Of a DNA stretch of 64,000 bases, positions 1-9,337 are shown piece by piece. Under the pieces are notes generated by a model. It was not told where the DNA came from and searched no databases. It saw only the letters and a list, made by a program, of their open reading frames with translations. Position 1 is the first letter of the stretch. The number at the start of each line of letters is the position of its first letter. The stretch spans positions 4,340,001 through 4,404,000 of the forward strand of contig NZ_CP036282.1 in the NCBI RefSeq assembly GCF_006974105.1, in the 5' to 3' direction. The position numbers and the translations under genes were made by a program. The DNA is from Rhodoferax aquaticus. GTDB lineage: Bacteria; Pseudomonadota; Gammaproteobacteria; Burkholderiales; Burkholderiaceae_C.

Positions 1-188
1 GCAAATGCAGTGATGACCACTGGTAGTGGCAGGCCAGGCTCAACACCTTGAGTTTGCGCATTGAATGCCTTGCAAAACTCCATAATATTGAGACCACGTT
101 GACCCAACGCAGGGCCAATTGGGGGGGACGGATTCGCCTTACCAGCAGGCACTTGCAGCTTGATGAATCCGACGATTTTCTTCGCCAT
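1..188 (-). CDS. rplK: 50S ribosomal protein L11 (3'-truncated by window edge)
   Basis: Ribosomal protein L11 of the GTPase-associated centre of the 50S subunit. The first 62 residues are visible; they begin [18 protein letters not shown] and include the conserved [20 protein letters not shown] stretch of the L11 N-terminal domain. A clear AAGGAG ribosome binding site precedes the ATG. The gene follows nusG on the same strand after a 130-bp gap, the usual secE-nusG-rplK order. The gap holds an inverted repeat (CGACTC at 254-259 with GAGTCG at 280-285), which may be part of an L11 operon leader or promoter region. The C-terminal RNA-binding domain lies outside the window. Confidence 0.97.
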   Translation of the reverse strand, partial: MAKKIVGFIKLQVPAGKANPSPPIGPALGQRGLNIMEFCKAFNAQTQGVEPGLPLPVVITAF

Positions 189-318
189 GTTTTCTCCTTA
201 CGGGTTCTAACGCTTCAGCTTGTGGTAACAAGTTTTCGCTCCCCGGGGGTTAACGACTCTAAATTAGTATGTCCGCACCGAGTCGGGAAATGCGGCATAT
301 TTTCAATCAAATAGCCAG

Positions 319-909
319 CTAAGTCTTTTCGATTTGTGAAAAATCAAGCTCTACTGGTGTTGAACGACCAAAAATGGTGACAGACACGCGAACCTTACTC
401 TTCTCATAGTTCACGTCTTCAACGGAGCCATTGAAGTCTGTGAATGGCCCCTCTTTCACTCGAACAAACTCGCCAACCATGAACTCTATTTTATGCCGAG
501 GCTTCTCAGTGCCTTCCTGCATTTGGTTCACAATCTTCATCACTTCAGCCTCGGAAATCGGGGCGGGCCGATTCTTCACCCCACCAACGAATCCCGTGAC
601 CTTATTCGTATTTTTGATGAGATGCCAAGTGTCATCGTTCATCACCATTTCGACCAACACGTATCCTGGAAAGAATTTCCGCTCGGTGGTCTTTTTCTGT
701 CCGTTTTTTACTTCTACAACCTCTTCCATCGGAACCAAGACGCGCCCAAACTTGTCTTGCATTCCCTCGCGTGCAATTCTTTCCAATATGTTGCGTTCGA
801 CTGCCTTCTCCATTCCCGAGTAAGCATGAACCACATACCAGCGCAGGTCTGGATTTGTCGCAGAAGCTGCCAAAGGCGCGTCAGAGGAAACTTCCAATTG
901 ATCAGTCAT
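319..909 (-). CDS. nusG: Transcription termination/antitermination protein NusG
   Basis: NusG links RNA polymerase to Rho and to ribosomal protein S10 and reduces pausing. The 196-residue protein has the NGN domain first ([15 protein letters not shown] near residue 23, then [10 protein letters not shown]) and a C-terminal KOW domain ([18 protein letters not shown] near residue 145). I start it at MTDQLEVS rather than at an upstream codon because its ATG overlaps the secE stop as TAATG, which implies translational coupling. The length is close to the family norm (about 180) with a short acidic N-terminal extension. It is followed by rplK. Confidence 0.97.
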   Translation of the reverse strand: MTDQLEVSSDAPLAASATNPDLRWYVVHAYSGMEKAVERNILERIAREGMQDKFGRVLVPMEEVVEVKNGQKKTTERKFFPGYVLVEMVMNDDTWHLIKNTNKVTGFVGGVKNRPAPISEAEVMKIVNQMQEGTEKPRHKIEFMVGEFVRVKEGPFTDFNGSVEDVNYEKSKVRVSVTIFGRSTPVELDFSQIEKT

Positions 910-1292
910 TATTTTTTCCAGCCCAGAAACAAATCGTAGAAGAGCCACTCCAAGGTCTTATCGGTAAGCCACAGGAAAACAGCCATGATCAAGACAAAAC
1001 CGAACACGTAGGCGGTAATTTGCATTGCTTCTTTTCGTGCAGGCCAAACGACCTTGCGAACCTCTCGCCAAGCGTCTTTGCCAAAGGCAATAAGTTGCCG
1101 CCCTGACTCCGTCAGAAAGAAAACGATCAATGAAGCAGCAACTCCCAATAGCAAGACAAGCCACTGCAGCAATACACCTTGCTTACCCAAAAGATAGAAA
1201 GCTACCAGCGACCCAACTAACAGTGCGGCAGCAAGCACCAGCTTTGCGGTATCAGCCCCGGAGTTGACGGTTTGAACTTGAGTAGTCGCCAT
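909..1292 (-). CDS. secE: Preprotein translocase subunit SecE
   Basis: Essential SecYEG subunit in the inner membrane. The 127-residue form beginning MATTQVQTV has two N-terminal hydrophobic segments and then the conserved amphipathic [15 protein letters not shown] motif followed by the third transmembrane helix, the classic three-helix proteobacterial SecE. An ORF extends 17 codons upstream, but the internal ATG is preceded by GGAAA and matches the usual betaproteobacterial start. Its stop overlaps the nusG start by one base. Confidence 0.95.
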   Translation of the reverse strand: MATTQVQTVNSGADTAKLVLAAALLVGSLVAFYLLGKQGVLLQWLVLLLGVAASLIVFFLTESGRQLIAFGKDAWREVRKVVWPARKEAMQITAYVFGFVLIMAVFLWLTDKTLEWLFYDLFLGWKK

Positions 1293-1350
1293 ATTTTCCA
1301 AATGCGTTTCCGCAACAATCTCTTCTAAATTTGCCTTTTTCAAGGCACCG

Positions 1351-1375
1351 AAGCCCGCTACACAGTAGCGGGCTT
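1351..1375 (-). terminator. Hairpin between tRNA-Trp and secE (processing or weak terminator)
   Basis: An 11-bp perfect inverted repeat (AAGCCCGCTAC / GTAGCGGGCTT) with a 3-nt loop follows the tRNA-Trp 3' end and precedes secE. No T-run follows on the minus strand, so I read it as an RNA-processing or partial attenuation hairpin rather than a strong intrinsic terminator. Confidence 0.45.
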
Positions 1376-1403
1376 GGAGTTCATTGCCACCTTGCTATCC
1401 TGG

Positions 1404-1479
1404 TGGCAGGGGCAGTAAGAATCGAACTTACAACCTTCGGTTTTGGAGACCGACGCTCTGCCAATTGAGCTATACCCCT
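1404..1479 (-). tRNA. tRNA-Trp (anticodon CCA)
   Basis: Full cloverleaf on the minus strand, 76 nt with encoded CCA. The acceptor AGGGGTA pairs with TGCCCCT, the discriminator is G, and the anticodon loop reads CTCCAAA. It sits between tuf and secE, the conserved position for this tRNA in proteobacteria. Confidence 0.97.
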
Positions 1480-1488
1480 ATATGCGAA

Positions 1489-2679
1489 TTACGCAATGAT
1501 TTTAGCAACCACACCGGCGCCGACAGTACGACCACCTTCACGGATAGCGAAGCGCAAGCCTTCTTCCATCGCGATGGGGTTGATCAACTTCACGGTGATG
1601 GAGACGTTGTCACCAGGCATCACCATTTCTTTGCCTTCTGGCAACTCGATCGCACCTGTCACGTCCGTTGTGCGGAAGTAGAACTGTGGGCGGTAGTTGT
1701 TGAAGAAAGGTGTGTGGCGTCCGCCTTCGTCCTTGGACAAAACGTAGATTTCGCCTGTGAAGTGTGTATGTGGCTTGATGGAGCCAGGTTTGCACAACAC
1801 TTGACCACGTTGAACGTCTTCACGCTTTGTGCCGCGCAACAAGATACCGACGTTGTCACCAGCTTGACCTTGGTCGAGCAACTTGCGGAACATTTCCACG
1901 CCGGTGCAGGTTGTCTTTTGTGTGTCAGCGATACCAACGATTTCGATTTCTTCGCCGACCTTGACGATACCGCGCTCAACGCGACCCGTCACCACGGTAC
2001 CACGACCGGAGATGGAGAACACGTCTTCCACAGGCATCAAGAATGCACCGTCCACTGCGCGCTCTGGCAGGGGGATGTAAGTGTCCAAGGCATCAGCCAG
2101 TTTCATGATGGCTTCTTCACCCAACGCACCCTTGTCGCCTTCCATAGCCAATTTTGCAGAGCCGTGGATGATAGGTGTGTCGTCGCCTGGGAAGTCGTAC
2201 TTGGACAACAGTTCGCGAACTTCCATCTCGACCAGTTCCAACAACTCAGCATCATCGACCATGTCGCACTTGTTCAAGAACACGATGATGTAAGGAACGC
2301 CCACTTGGCGAGCCAACAAGATGTGTTCACGTGTTTGGGGCATTGGGCCGTCAGCTGCGGAACAAACCAAGATCGCGCCGTCCATTTGAGCCGCGCCAGT
2401 GATCATGTTCTTCACATAGTCAGCGTGTCCGGGGCAGTCCACGTGGGCGTAGTGGCGGTTAGCGGTTTCGTATTCAACGTGAGCGGTATTGATGGTAATA
2501 CCGCGCGCTTTTTCTTCAGGTGCCGCATCGATTTGGTCGTAAGCCTTCGCTTGTCCGCCAAACTTTGACGCCAACACGGTAGTGATCGCCGCTGTCAGCG
2601 TTGTCTTACCGTGGTCAACGTGACCAATAGTGCCCACGTTCACGTGGGGCTTGGTACGCGTGAATTTTTCTTTTCCCAT
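1489..2679 (-). CDS. tuf: Translation elongation factor Tu
   Basis: EF-Tu delivers aminoacyl-tRNA to the ribosome. The 396-residue protein is full length. It has the P-loop GHVDHGKT (residue 19 on), the switch [14 protein letters not shown], the guanine-specificity NKCD, and domains 2 and 3 ending in [14 protein letters not shown]. It lies between tRNA-Thr and tRNA-Trp in the tufB-type context (tRNA-Tyr-Gly-Thr-tuf), so it is probably co-transcribed with them. A second tuf copy near rpsG/fusA is usual in relatives but is not in this window. Confidence 0.98.
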   Translation of the reverse strand: MGKEKFTRTKPHVNVGTIGHVDHGKTTLTAAITTVLASKFGGQAKAYDQIDAAPEEKARGITINTAHVEYETANRHYAHVDCPGHADYVKNMITGAAQMDGAILVCSAADGPMPQTREHILLARQVGVPYIIVFLNKCDMVDDAELLELVEMEVRELLSKYDFPGDDTPIIHGSAKLAMEGDKGALGEEAIMKLADALDTYIPLPERAVDGAFLMPVEDVFSISGRGTVVTGRVERGIVKVGEEIEIVGIADTQKTTCTGVEMFRKLLDQGQAGDNVGILLRGTKREDVQRGQVLCKPGSIKPHTHFTGEIYVLSKDEGGRHTPFFNNYRPQFYFRTTDVTGAIELPEGKEMVMPGDNVSITVKLINPIAMEEGLRFAIREGGRTVGAGVVAKIIA

Positions 2680-2754
2680 TTCCGAACTCCGAAATTAATG
2701 AGGTCAAACAATCAAATGTCGCCCCATCCAACATTAGATGGGTGCACAAAATAT

Positions 2755-2829
<75 letters not shown>

Positions 2830-2851
2830 TTCTAAAGCTTCACATTAACCA

Positions 2852-2925
2852 TGGAGCGGGGTAGGAGAATCGAACTCCTCGCTTTAGCTTGGAAGGCTAA
2901 GGTATTACCACTATACGAACCCCGC
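2852..2925 (-). tRNA. tRNA-Gly (anticodon TCC)
   Basis: 74-nt tRNA on the minus strand: acceptor GCGGGGT, anticodon loop CTTCCAA, T-arm GAGTTCGATTCTC, CCA encoded. It is the middle tRNA of the Tyr-Gly-Thr cluster ahead of tuf. Confidence 0.97.
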
Positions 2926-2989
2926 ATCGACCCACTCGAAAATTTGCGGTAGCCACCTAGACTTCCGCAAACCTTCATTAATTCATCAC

Positions 2990-3075
2990 TGGTGGAGAGG
3001 GCTGGATTCGAACCAGCGTACTCGTAAGAGGGCAGATTTACAGTCTGCTGCCATTAACCACTCGGCCACCTCTCC
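2990..3075 (-). tRNA. tRNA-Tyr (anticodon GTA)
   Basis: 86-nt class II tRNA with a long variable arm. Acceptor GGAGAGG pairs with CCTCTCC, anticodon loop CTGTAAA, T-arm GGTTCGAATCC, CCA encoded. It is the first gene of the tRNA-tuf operon. Confidence 0.97.
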
Positions 3076-3090
3076 AATGGTGAACCATCG

Positions 3091-3096
3091 ATTATG
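3091..3096 (-). promoter_or_regulatory. Candidate -10 of the tRNA-tuf operon promoter
   Basis: On the minus strand CATAAT preceded by TGG forms an extended -10 (TGnCATAAT) 15 nt before the tRNA-Tyr 5' end, placing the start near 3084. No good -35 box is visible at 16-18 bp. It is the only -10-like element in the short gap upstream of tRNA-Tyr. Confidence 0.45.
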
Positions 3097-3153
3097 CCAT
3101 GCAAATTGCACTTTTGCGTGGCACGAAATTCGAAAATGTTCGCGACTAGTATT

Positions 3154-3861
3154 CTAGCCTGTAAATTGGTCGATTTGAAGCCCTATGTCTACAAGCCATT
3201 GTTGTTGCAGATCGAAACGCTGTGGCAAAGGGTGGCGAAATAAGACTTTGTCTTGGGTGATACCCAGTTGCGGATGGCCTTCGCTGGCCTGCAATGCGCG
3301 CAATGCCCATGCAGTTAACGCTGCAGAAAGCCCCCATGCATGCAGGATAGGGGTCGACTTCGTAGCAAAGACTTTCGCGCACTCCTGGGACCGCGCTGCA
3401 GAAAACAAACTGTGACTGTCATCACTTTGATAAGTCTGCAGCTTCTCAATAAACACGGCACTTTTGGGCGTGCGCAAATCACTTAAGTTGAGAATTCGCG
3501 CGTGCTGCCACTGAACACCCTTGCCCTGTGCCAGCAGCATCAAGCGCATGATTTGGTACTGCGTTCTGTCCGGCTGCGCGGACACGAAACCATTGCGGCT
3601 GCCCCCATCCCACAAGGCATCCAATGGACGTGACGCCCCTGGATTCATCATGACAACCAGCAAGTCTGGCTCTCGGTGGATAACCTCGTCCAACGCCCAG
3701 TGAGCGGGCGCTATCTCCAGCCGATCTCGCAGGAGTTCGGGCGTTTGCGCTATGTGTTTTTCGTAAAACCGACCGTAGACTGCAAATTTATTGAGCAACT
3801 CGGCCGCAGATGCCTGCGGCACCGGCACTTGGACCCGCTCAGCTAATGCAGACTTGCTCAC
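3154..3861 (-). CDS. Conserved hypothetical protein, last gene of the trp operon (DUF1643-like?)
   Basis: A 235-residue soluble protein, no signal peptide, beginning at GTG. The GTG overlaps the trpC stop as GTGA, so it is translationally coupled to trpC. The central part has a hydrophobic strand followed by [13 protein letters not shown] and then [16 protein letters not shown]. This resembles the MNPS...NL layout of DUF1643 proteins, but I am not sure of the family. No catalytic role can be assigned. The position as the last gene suggests co-expression with tryptophan synthesis without proving a link. Confidence 0.75.
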   Translation of the reverse strand: MSKSALAERVQVPVPQASAAELLNKFAVYGRFYEKHIAQTPELLRDRLEIAPAHWALDEVIHREPDLLVVMMNPGASRPLDALWDGGSRNGFVSAQPDRTQYQIMRLMLLAQGKGVQWQHARILNLSDLRTPKSAVFIEKLQTYQSDDSHSLFSAARSQECAKVFATKSTPILHAWGLSAALTAWALRALQASEGHPQLGITQDKVLFRHPLPQRFDLQQQWLVDIGLQIDQFTG

Positions 3862-4652
3862 GGGGTTCCGAACAAGCGGGCCAAGGCTTCTCCTGGCTCG
3901 GCCTCTCGCATGAAGGCTTCGCCCACCAAAAATGCGCCAACACCTGCTGCGCCCATGCGTAAGACATCTTCGCGTTGGTGAATCCCACTTTCGGTGACCA
4001 AAATGCGGTCACTATCCACGAGTGGGCGCAAGCTCAAAGTGGTATCCAAAGAAACGTCAAAGGTCTTTAAATTGCGGTTGTTGATACCGATGAGTGGCGT
4101 TTTAAGCTTAAGCGCCCGCTCCAATTCCGGCTGATCATGCACCTCCACCAGCACGGCCATGTCTAGCCTGTGCGCGATGGCTTCCATGTCCTGCATCTGA
4201 GCGTCATCCAAGCACGCTGCGATCAACAAAATGCAGTCAGCCCCCATGGCGCGGGACTCATAGATTTGGTACGGGTCGATCATGAAGTCTTTGCGTAGCA
4301 CCGGGAGCTGGCATGAGGCTCGTGCCTGCTTCAGGTAGTCCACACTACCCTGAAAGAACTGCACATCCGTCAACACCGACAAACATGCAGCGCCGTGCTC
4401 CGCATAGGACTGGGCAATATCTGCCGGAATGAAGTCTTGGCGGATAACCCCTTTGGATGGACTGGCCTTCTTGATTTCTGCAATGACTGCGGGACGTCCG
4501 GCTTGCAACTTGGCCTTGATTGCCCCCACAAAGTCGCGCGTCAGCACACGTGACTCCGCATCTTCGCGCACTACGGCAAGCGACTTGCGCTTCATGGCAG
4601 CGGCGACTTCAGCCCGCTTGACTGTCACAATTTTTTCTAAGATATCCGTCAT
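3858..4652 (-). CDS. trpC: Indole-3-glycerol phosphate synthase
   Basis: Converts carboxyphenylaminodeoxyribulose 5-phosphate to indole-3-glycerol phosphate, a late step of tryptophan synthesis. The 264-residue (beta/alpha)8 barrel shows [11 protein letters not shown] (catalytic Lys, residue 60 on), LRKDFM (catalytic Lys), LVEVHD, GINNRNL and the phosphate-binding VTESGI and [12 protein letters not shown]. It is a stand-alone enzyme, not fused to TrpF. It lies 79 bp after trpD. Confidence 0.97.
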   Translation of the reverse strand: MTDILEKIVTVKRAEVAAAMKRKSLAVVREDAESRVLTRDFVGAIKAKLQAGRPAVIAEIKKASPSKGVIRQDFIPADIAQSYAEHGAACLSVLTDVQFFQGSVDYLKQARASCQLPVLRKDFMIDPYQIYESRAMGADCILLIAACLDDAQMQDMEAIAHRLDMAVLVEVHDQPELERALKLKTPLIGINNRNLKTFDVSLDTTLSLRPLVDSDRILVTESGIHQREDVLRMGAAGVGAFLVGEAFMREAEPGEALARLFGTP

Positions 4653-4731
4653 TTCATTCTTTCAACTTGGGTTGACGCCAAACTAAACGGCATCACCACT
4701 TTCTTTTGCGGATTATTGTGCAGGCACAGCC

Positions 4732-5769
4732 CTAGGCGGCAGATTTAAGCTGTTGGGACAAAGCCACCAACTGCTCGAGCTTGCGCAGTGCTGCTCCCGA
4801 TTCGATAGCTGCTTGCGCAAGCTTTATGCCGTCGCCCATGGTTTTTGCCACATTTGCCGCGTACAGAGCAACGCCAGCGTTGAGTAACACAATGTCTTTG
4901 GCTGGACCAGCTTGGTTGTTCAACACACCCAGCAACATCGCCTTGGAGTCTTCTGCCGTGTCCACCTTCAAACTGCGGTTGCTTGACATCACCATGCCGA
5001 AGTCTTCAGGGTGGATTTCGTACTCAGAAATCTTGCCATCTTTGAGCTCGCCCACCAAGGTGGCCGCCCCCAGACTCACCTCGTCCATGCCGTCGCGGCC
5101 GTAGACCACGATGGCGTGCTCAGCGCCCAGACGCTGCAAGGCACGCACCTGAATCCCCACCAAATCTTGGTGAAAAACACCCATCAGAATATTGGGGGCG
5201 CTGGCAGGATTGGTCAAAGGGCCCAAGATATTGAAGATGGTGCGAACGCCCATCTCGCGGCGCACAGGTGCCACATTTTTCATAGCGGGGTGGTGGTTGG
5301 GGGCAAACATGAATCCCACGCCCTGCTCGGTGATGCACTGGGCGATTGCCGCGGGCGGCAAATTGATGTTCATGCCCAAGGCTTCCAGCACGTCGGCACT
5401 TCCACTCTTACTGCTCACGCTGCGTCCGCCGTGCTTGCTGACCTTGGCGCCTGCGGCCGCTGCTACGAACATAGAGCACGTGGAAATATTAAAGGTGTGC
5501 GAACCGTCACCGCCAGTGCCCACGATGTCGACCAAATGGGTGGTGTCAGCCACTTCAACCTTGGTAGAAAACTCGCGCATCACCTGGGCGGCGGCGGTGA
5601 TTTCACCAATGGTTTCTTTCTTCACGCGCAGGCCGGTGATGATGGCCGCCATCATCACCGGGGACATTTCGCCCGACATGATTTGCCGCATCAAGTGCAG
5701 CATCTCGTCGTGGAAAATTTCGCGGTGTTCGATGGTGCGCTGTAAGGCTTCTTGAGGGGTAATGGGCAT
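4732..5769 (-). CDS. trpD: Anthranilate phosphoribosyltransferase
   Basis: Transfers phosphoribosyl from PRPP to anthranilate. The 345-residue protein has an N-terminal helical domain and the PRPP-binding [15 protein letters not shown] (near residue 84), then [21 protein letters not shown], and the anthranilate-binding [19 protein letters not shown] with [10 protein letters not shown]. It is stand-alone, with no TrpG fusion. It lies 15 bp downstream of the LysE-type exporter gene in the same operon. Confidence 0.97.
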   Translation of the reverse strand: MPITPQEALQRTIEHREIFHDEMLHLMRQIMSGEMSPVMMAAIITGLRVKKETIGEITAAAQVMREFSTKVEVADTTHLVDIVGTGGDGSHTFNISTCSMFVAAAAGAKVSKHGGRSVSSKSGSADVLEALGMNINLPPAAIAQCITEQGVGFMFAPNHHPAMKNVAPVRREMGVRTIFNILGPLTNPASAPNILMGVFHQDLVGIQVRALQRLGAEHAIVVYGRDGMDEVSLGAATLVGELKDGKISEYEIHPEDFGMVMSSNRSLKVDTAEDSKAMLLGVLNNQAGPAKDIVLLNAGVALYAANVAKTMGDGIKLAQAAIESGAALRKLEQLVALSQQLKSAA

Positions 5770-5784
5770 CGCTATCTCCTAGTG

Positions 5785-6444
5785 TTATGGGGTTGGGGTG
5801 TGGGTCAGCGCCAGCTTGGCGCCAAACCCTACAAACATGAGGCCGGCAACGCGGTCCAGCCAGTGCATGGCACGCTGCACCAAGGCCACGCGTCCAGCCA
5901 GCCAAGCGGCTGCCAAGGCCCACGCAGTGTTAATGGGAATGGCGTTGAGGTTAAAGATCACGCCCAAGGCGACGAAAGCCCACGTTTTGTTGTCCGCCTC
6001 GGGGGCAATAAATTGCGGCACAAAGGCCAAGAAAAACAAAACGACTTTGGGGTTCAAGACATTGGTCCAAAAACCACCCGTGAAAATCTGGCCCATATCT
6101 GGCGCTGCGCTTGCAACACCGCGCTCCTCAGCGGCCAGCGCCAATGGACTTGCACCTGCAGACGTCAACAGCAGTTTGACGCCCACCCACACAAGATAGG
6201 CTGCCCCCACCCACTTCACCACGTTGAACGCCCAGGCGGAGCTGGCTAACAAAGCGCCCATACCGACTGCAGCTGCGGCAACGTGGACAAAGCAGCCACC
6301 GGTGATGCCCAAGCCAGCAACCACACCGGCCCGCGCACCATAGCGCAAAGCATTGCGCACCACGTACAGCACATCAGGACCGGGCGTGAGATTCAAAATC
6401 CACCCGGCCACCACGAACAACAACAGACTATGGGTATCCGGCAT
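5785..6444 (-). CDS. LysE/RhtB-family amino-acid exporter inside the trp operon
   Basis: A 219-residue inner-membrane protein with about six hydrophobic segments and the family signature GWILNLTPGPDVLYVVRNAL (residues about 13-32), followed by GLGITGGCFVHVAAAAVG and NPKVVLFFLAFVPQF. I choose the ATG at 6444 (MPDTHSL) because AAGGAG lies just upstream, rather than the ORF's start 28 codons earlier. LysE/RhtB proteins export amino acids. Its place between trpG and trpD suggests export of tryptophan, anthranilate or an analogue. The substrate is inference. Confidence 0.9.
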   Translation of the reverse strand: MPDTHSLLLFVVAGWILNLTPGPDVLYVVRNALRYGARAGVVAGLGITGGCFVHVAAAAVGMGALLASSAWAFNVVKWVGAAYLVWVGVKLLLTSAGASPLALAAEERGVASAAPDMGQIFTGGFWTNVLNPKVVLFFLAFVPQFIAPEADNKTWAFVALGVIFNLNAIPINTAWALAAAWLAGRVALVQRAMHWLDRVAGLMFVGFGAKLALTHTPTP

Positions 6445-6552
6445 TTGTACTCCTTTGCACACTTGCTCCAGTCGATCCGCTTTGCCAGGTCTCGGCCCCA
6501 TCGCAACCATGAGACCCGTAGATTGCACGCGAACTACTTATTGGCAATTTAA

Positions 6553-6600
6553 GCCTCTTGCGCCCATAGAATAAGCGCTTGCAGCTATCTTTAATATAGC
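6553..6600 (-). repeat. Dispersed hairpin repeat, copy A (trpG-lysE intergenic)
   Basis: Read on the minus strand this starts GCTAT, a 7-nt spacer, ATAGCTGC, then ...GCGC...GGGCGC. It aligns without gaps over 48 nt with the sequence at 63622-63669: 28 of 48 positions match, including the GCTA, TAGCTGC and GGGCGC blocks, while the spacer between the arms is unrelated. Similar elements are familiar to me from Comamonadaceae chromosomes (recollection, not searched). Confidence 0.65.
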
Positions 6601-6606
6601 AATCGA

Positions 6607-7194
6607 TTAGACCAAAAAGTTCTTAAGCATGGCGTGGCCGTGTTCCGTCAAGATGCTTTCGGGGTGGAACTGCACGCCTTCCATGCGCACCGCATGGGGC
6701 AGCTCTTTGTGGCGCACACCCATGATTTCGCCGTCGTCTGTCCAAGCAGTAACAGCAAGCACTGCCGGACAAGTCTCCCGTTCTATGGCCAAGGAGTGAT
6801 AGCGGTTCACCGTGAATTGCTTTGGCAATCCCGCGAACACGCCCTCTTGGGTCGTGGTGATTTGGGAAGTTTTGCCGTGCATCAGCTGCTGCGCACGAAT
6901 GATCTTGCCACCCAGCGCAGCCCCAATACTTTGGTGCCCCAAACACACACCCAAAATAGGTAGCTGGCCCATGAAATGCTGAATAGCTGCAACAGAAATG
7001 CCCGCCTCTGCCGGAGAACAAGGCCCGGGCGACACCACCAAGCGCTCCATCTCGCCTGCGGCAAAGCGCGCGGCCAAGTCAGCTACCGTGATTTCATCGT
7101 TGCGAAACACATCCACCTGCGCGCCCAGCTCGCCAAAGTACTGAACGATGTTGTAGGTAAAGCTGTCGTAGTTGTCGATCATGGTGAGCTTCAT
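6607..7194 (-). CDS. trpG: Anthranilate synthase component II (glutamine amidotransferase)
   Basis: Supplies ammonia from glutamine to TrpE, and may also serve PabB. The 195-residue class I glutamine amidotransferase has [15 protein letters not shown] at the N-terminus, the oxyanion VVSPGPCSP, the nucleophile [10 protein letters not shown] (Cys near 84), and the His/Glu of [11 protein letters not shown]. Its ATG overlaps the stop of the chorismate mutase gene (ATGA). Repeat copy A follows it. Confidence 0.96.
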   Translation of the reverse strand: MKLTMIDNYDSFTYNIVQYFGELGAQVDVFRNDEITVADLAARFAAGEMERLVVSPGPCSPAEAGISVAAIQHFMGQLPILGVCLGHQSIGAALGGKIIRAQQLMHGKTSQITTTQEGVFAGLPKQFTVNRYHSLAIERETCPAVLAVTAWTDDGEIMGVRHKELPHAVRMEGVQFHPESILTEHGHAMLKNFLV

Positions 7195-7568
7195 GCTGCA
7201 CTCCCAGGCTTGAGGCGAGCAAACTCGCCGGTCTCAAAATCAATCGATGCCGCAATCATGGCGCGGTAGGTGGCCTCGGCCACAGCCTCGGGCGCGCCTA
7301 AGTCACGGCTCATTTCACGCACGCGCTCAACAATGCGTTCGATGCGCGGTACGTCCACAATCAAATCCGGCGTCGCCTTGATGCGCGCCGCCTGCGCCAC
7401 ATAGCCACTGCGTTCGGCCATGAGCGCCACGATGCGGTCGTCCAACGCGTCAATGTGCTGGCGCACGTCAGCCATCGTGTGACAGTAAGTCACAGGGATG
7501 CGCAGGCCGCCGTGGGCCTGCGGTGCCACGCCGAACTCAGCCGGGGTATTTTCAAATGTCTCTTGCAT
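7191..7568 (-). CDS. Chorismate mutase, AroQ type, within the trp operon
   Basis: A 125-residue all-helical protein. The AroQ/CM-II pattern is visible: [22 protein letters not shown] (helix 1 with its arginines), QAARIK, then [14 protein letters not shown]. It should convert chorismate to prephenate in the cytoplasm, in competition with TrpE for substrate. PchB-type isochorismate pyruvate lyases share this fold and are an alternative. I start it at MQETFENT just after trpE; the longer ORF lies in trpE antiphase. It sits 4 bp after trpE and overlaps trpG by 4 bp, so the three are tightly coupled. Confidence 0.88.
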   Translation of the reverse strand: MQETFENTPAEFGVAPQAHGGLRIPVTYCHTMADVRQHIDALDDRIVALMAERSGYVAQAARIKATPDLIVDVPRIERIVERVREMSRDLGAPEAVAEATYRAMIAASIDFETGEFARLKPGSAA

Positions 7569-7572
7569 GGGT

Positions 7573-9117
7573 TTACTCCAGCCCTTCTTCCACCAACTCG
7601 GCGGCCCGCAACAGGGCACGCGCTTTGGCCTCGGTTTCTTTCCACTCCAACTCGGGAACGCTGTCGGCAACCACGCCTGCCGCGGCTTGCACATACAGGG
7701 TCTCGTTCTTGATGATGCCGGTGCGAATCGCAATGGCAACATCCATGTCGCCGGCATAGCTGAGGTAGCCACACGCACCGCCATAGATACCACGCTTGGT
7801 GGGCTCCAAGCTGTCAATCACCTCCATCGCATGGACTTTGGGCGCCCCCGTCAGCGTGCCCGCAGGAAAGGTGGCTTTGAGCACGTCCATATTGCCCAGC
7901 GGCTTGCCATTGGCGCCTGAAGACAGCGTACCTTCCACGTTGCTCACGATGTGCATGACATGGCTGTAACGCTCCACGCAGAATGCATCGGTGACTTTGA
8001 CGCTGCCCACCTCCGCAATGCGCCCAATATCGTTGCGCGCAAGGTCAATCAACATCACATGTTCGGCACGCTCTTTGGGGTCACCCACGAGTTCTTGCTC
8101 AGCTGCTTTATCGAGCTCAGGGGTTGCACCGCGCGGCCGGGTGCCTGCTAGCGGGCGAATAATGACCTTTTGCTGCGCCTGCCCGTCTTGGGTGATCTGT
8201 TCTTGGCGCACCAATATCTCGGGGCTTGCGCCCACCACATGGAAGTCCCCAAAGTGGTAGTAGTACATATAAGGGCTTGGGTTGAGCGAACGCAGCGCGC
8301 GGTACAGGCTCAAGGGGGACTCGGTATAGCGTTTTTTCAACCGCTGTCCGACTTGCACCTGCATGAAGTCGCCGCCCGCAATCATCTCTTTGGCGCGCTC
8401 CACTGCTGCGATGTAGTCCGCCTTGGCAAAGTCACGCTGCACGGGATGGCTCGATGTGGGTTTGACCGCAGGCACGCTGACCGCCTGACCCAGGCGCTCT
8501 TTGAGTTCGCGCAGTCTGCGCTTGCCGCGGGCATAGGCCTCGGGCTGGGCGGGGTCAATATAAACAATGAGATAGAGCTTGCCGGAGAGGTTGTCAATCA
8601 CTGCGAGTTCTTCGCACTGCAATAGCAAGATGTCTGGGCAACCCAGCTCGTCCGGCGGGCAGGTGTCTTGCAGCTTTTTCTCGATGTAGCGCACCGCGTC
8701 GTAGCCGAAATAGCCGGCCAAACCGCCACAAAAACGGGGCAAACCTGGCCGCAGGGCGACTTTGAAGCGTTGTTGGTAGCTGGCAATGAAATCCAAAGGA
8801 TTTGCGCTTGAGGTTTCCACCACCACGCCATCGGTCACCACCTCTGTACGGGCGTTGGCACCAAAGCCACTGGCACGGAGCAAAGTTTTGGCTGGCAAGC
8901 CAATAAAACTATAGCGGCCAAAGCGCTCGCCACCGACGACCGACTCCAACAAGAAGGAGTATTTACCGCTGTCTGGCGTGGAAGCGTCGACCGGGTTATG
9001 GGCCAACTTCAAGTACAGCGAGAGGGGCGTTTCCAGATCCGCAAAGGCCTGCGCCATCAAAGGAATACGGTTAAAGCCTTGAGCGCTCAGGCTTTGAAAT
9101 TCAAGTTCAGATATCAC
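7573..9117 (-). CDS. trpE: Anthranilate synthase component I
   Basis: Makes anthranilate from chorismate with TrpG. It is 514 residues, full length. The N-terminal domain has YSFLLESVVGGERFGRYSF (residues about 53-71), the LLES motif that binds tryptophan for feedback inhibition. The chorismate-binding domain includes QVQVGQRLKK, IRPLAGTRPRG, DLARNDIGR, TFPAGTLTGAPKVHAMEVI and GIYGGACGYLS. The start is GTG (MISELEF by homology) with AAAGG about 10 nt upstream. It is the first structural gene of the operon. Confidence 0.96.
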   Translation of the reverse strand: MISELEFQSLSAQGFNRIPLMAQAFADLETPLSLYLKLAHNPVDASTPDSGKYSFLLESVVGGERFGRYSFIGLPAKTLLRASGFGANARTEVVTDGVVVETSSANPLDFIASYQQRFKVALRPGLPRFCGGLAGYFGYDAVRYIEKKLQDTCPPDELGCPDILLLQCEELAVIDNLSGKLYLIVYIDPAQPEAYARGKRRLRELKERLGQAVSVPAVKPTSSHPVQRDFAKADYIAAVERAKEMIAGGDFMQVQVGQRLKKRYTESPLSLYRALRSLNPSPYMYYYHFGDFHVVGASPEILVRQEQITQDGQAQQKVIIRPLAGTRPRGATPELDKAAEQELVGDPKERAEHVMLIDLARNDIGRIAEVGSVKVTDAFCVERYSHVMHIVSNVEGTLSSGANGKPLGNMDVLKATFPAGTLTGAPKVHAMEVIDSLEPTKRGIYGGACGYLSYAGDMDVAIAIRTGIIKNETLYVQAAAGVVADSVPELEWKETEAKARALLRAAELVEEGLE

Positions 9118-9180
9118 AACAGTCGTGCCTTTCTAGTGCCAACGTGCCACAGGGTGCCATCCGGATGTGACGCCCCCGTT

Positions 9181-9233
9181 GCGCTGCAACGCGGTGCAGC
9201 GCTTGTTTCTAAGGGTCTATTCAAAACAGACCC
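9181..9233 (-). promoter_or_regulatory. Two leader hairpins upstream of trpE
   Basis: 9181-9202 is a perfect 8-bp inverted repeat (GCGCTGCA / TGCAGCGC, 6-nt loop). 9213-9233 is a 6-bp repeat (GGGTCT / AGACCC, 9-nt loop). Both lie in the untranslated leader of trpE on the minus strand. Neither is followed by a T-run, so no intrinsic terminator is evident; a role in attenuation or RNA stability is possible. Confidence 0.4.
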
Positions 9234-9337
9234 AAAACCCAGTGGGAAGGTGCGCGCAATAAGTCGGATAAATCCGTGCCACTTGGCAGCGCTTAGCCAG
9301 TGCAGTTGCCGAGGTCACTCGCGCAGCGAGTTGGCAA

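Noticed and set aside
48..314. 88-codon ORF at the window start
   Set aside because: It overlaps rplK in antisense and the rplK leader; it has no recognisable family and no ribosome site.
1384..2568. 394-codon open frame antisense to tuf
   Set aside because: It lies fully opposite the highly conserved EF-Tu gene. Long antisense frames are expected from the codon bias of that gene, and the translation resembles no family.
4801..4830. ATAGCTGCTTGCGCAAGC resembling the dispersed repeat
   Set aside because: It encodes the conserved [16 protein letters not shown] tail of TrpD in frame and lacks the rest of the element, so I treat it as chance similarity.
5011..5745. 244-codon open frame antisense to trpD
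   Set aside because: It is the mirror of a conserved gene. The predicted protein is His/Gly rich in the way typical of antisense GC-rich coding sequence.
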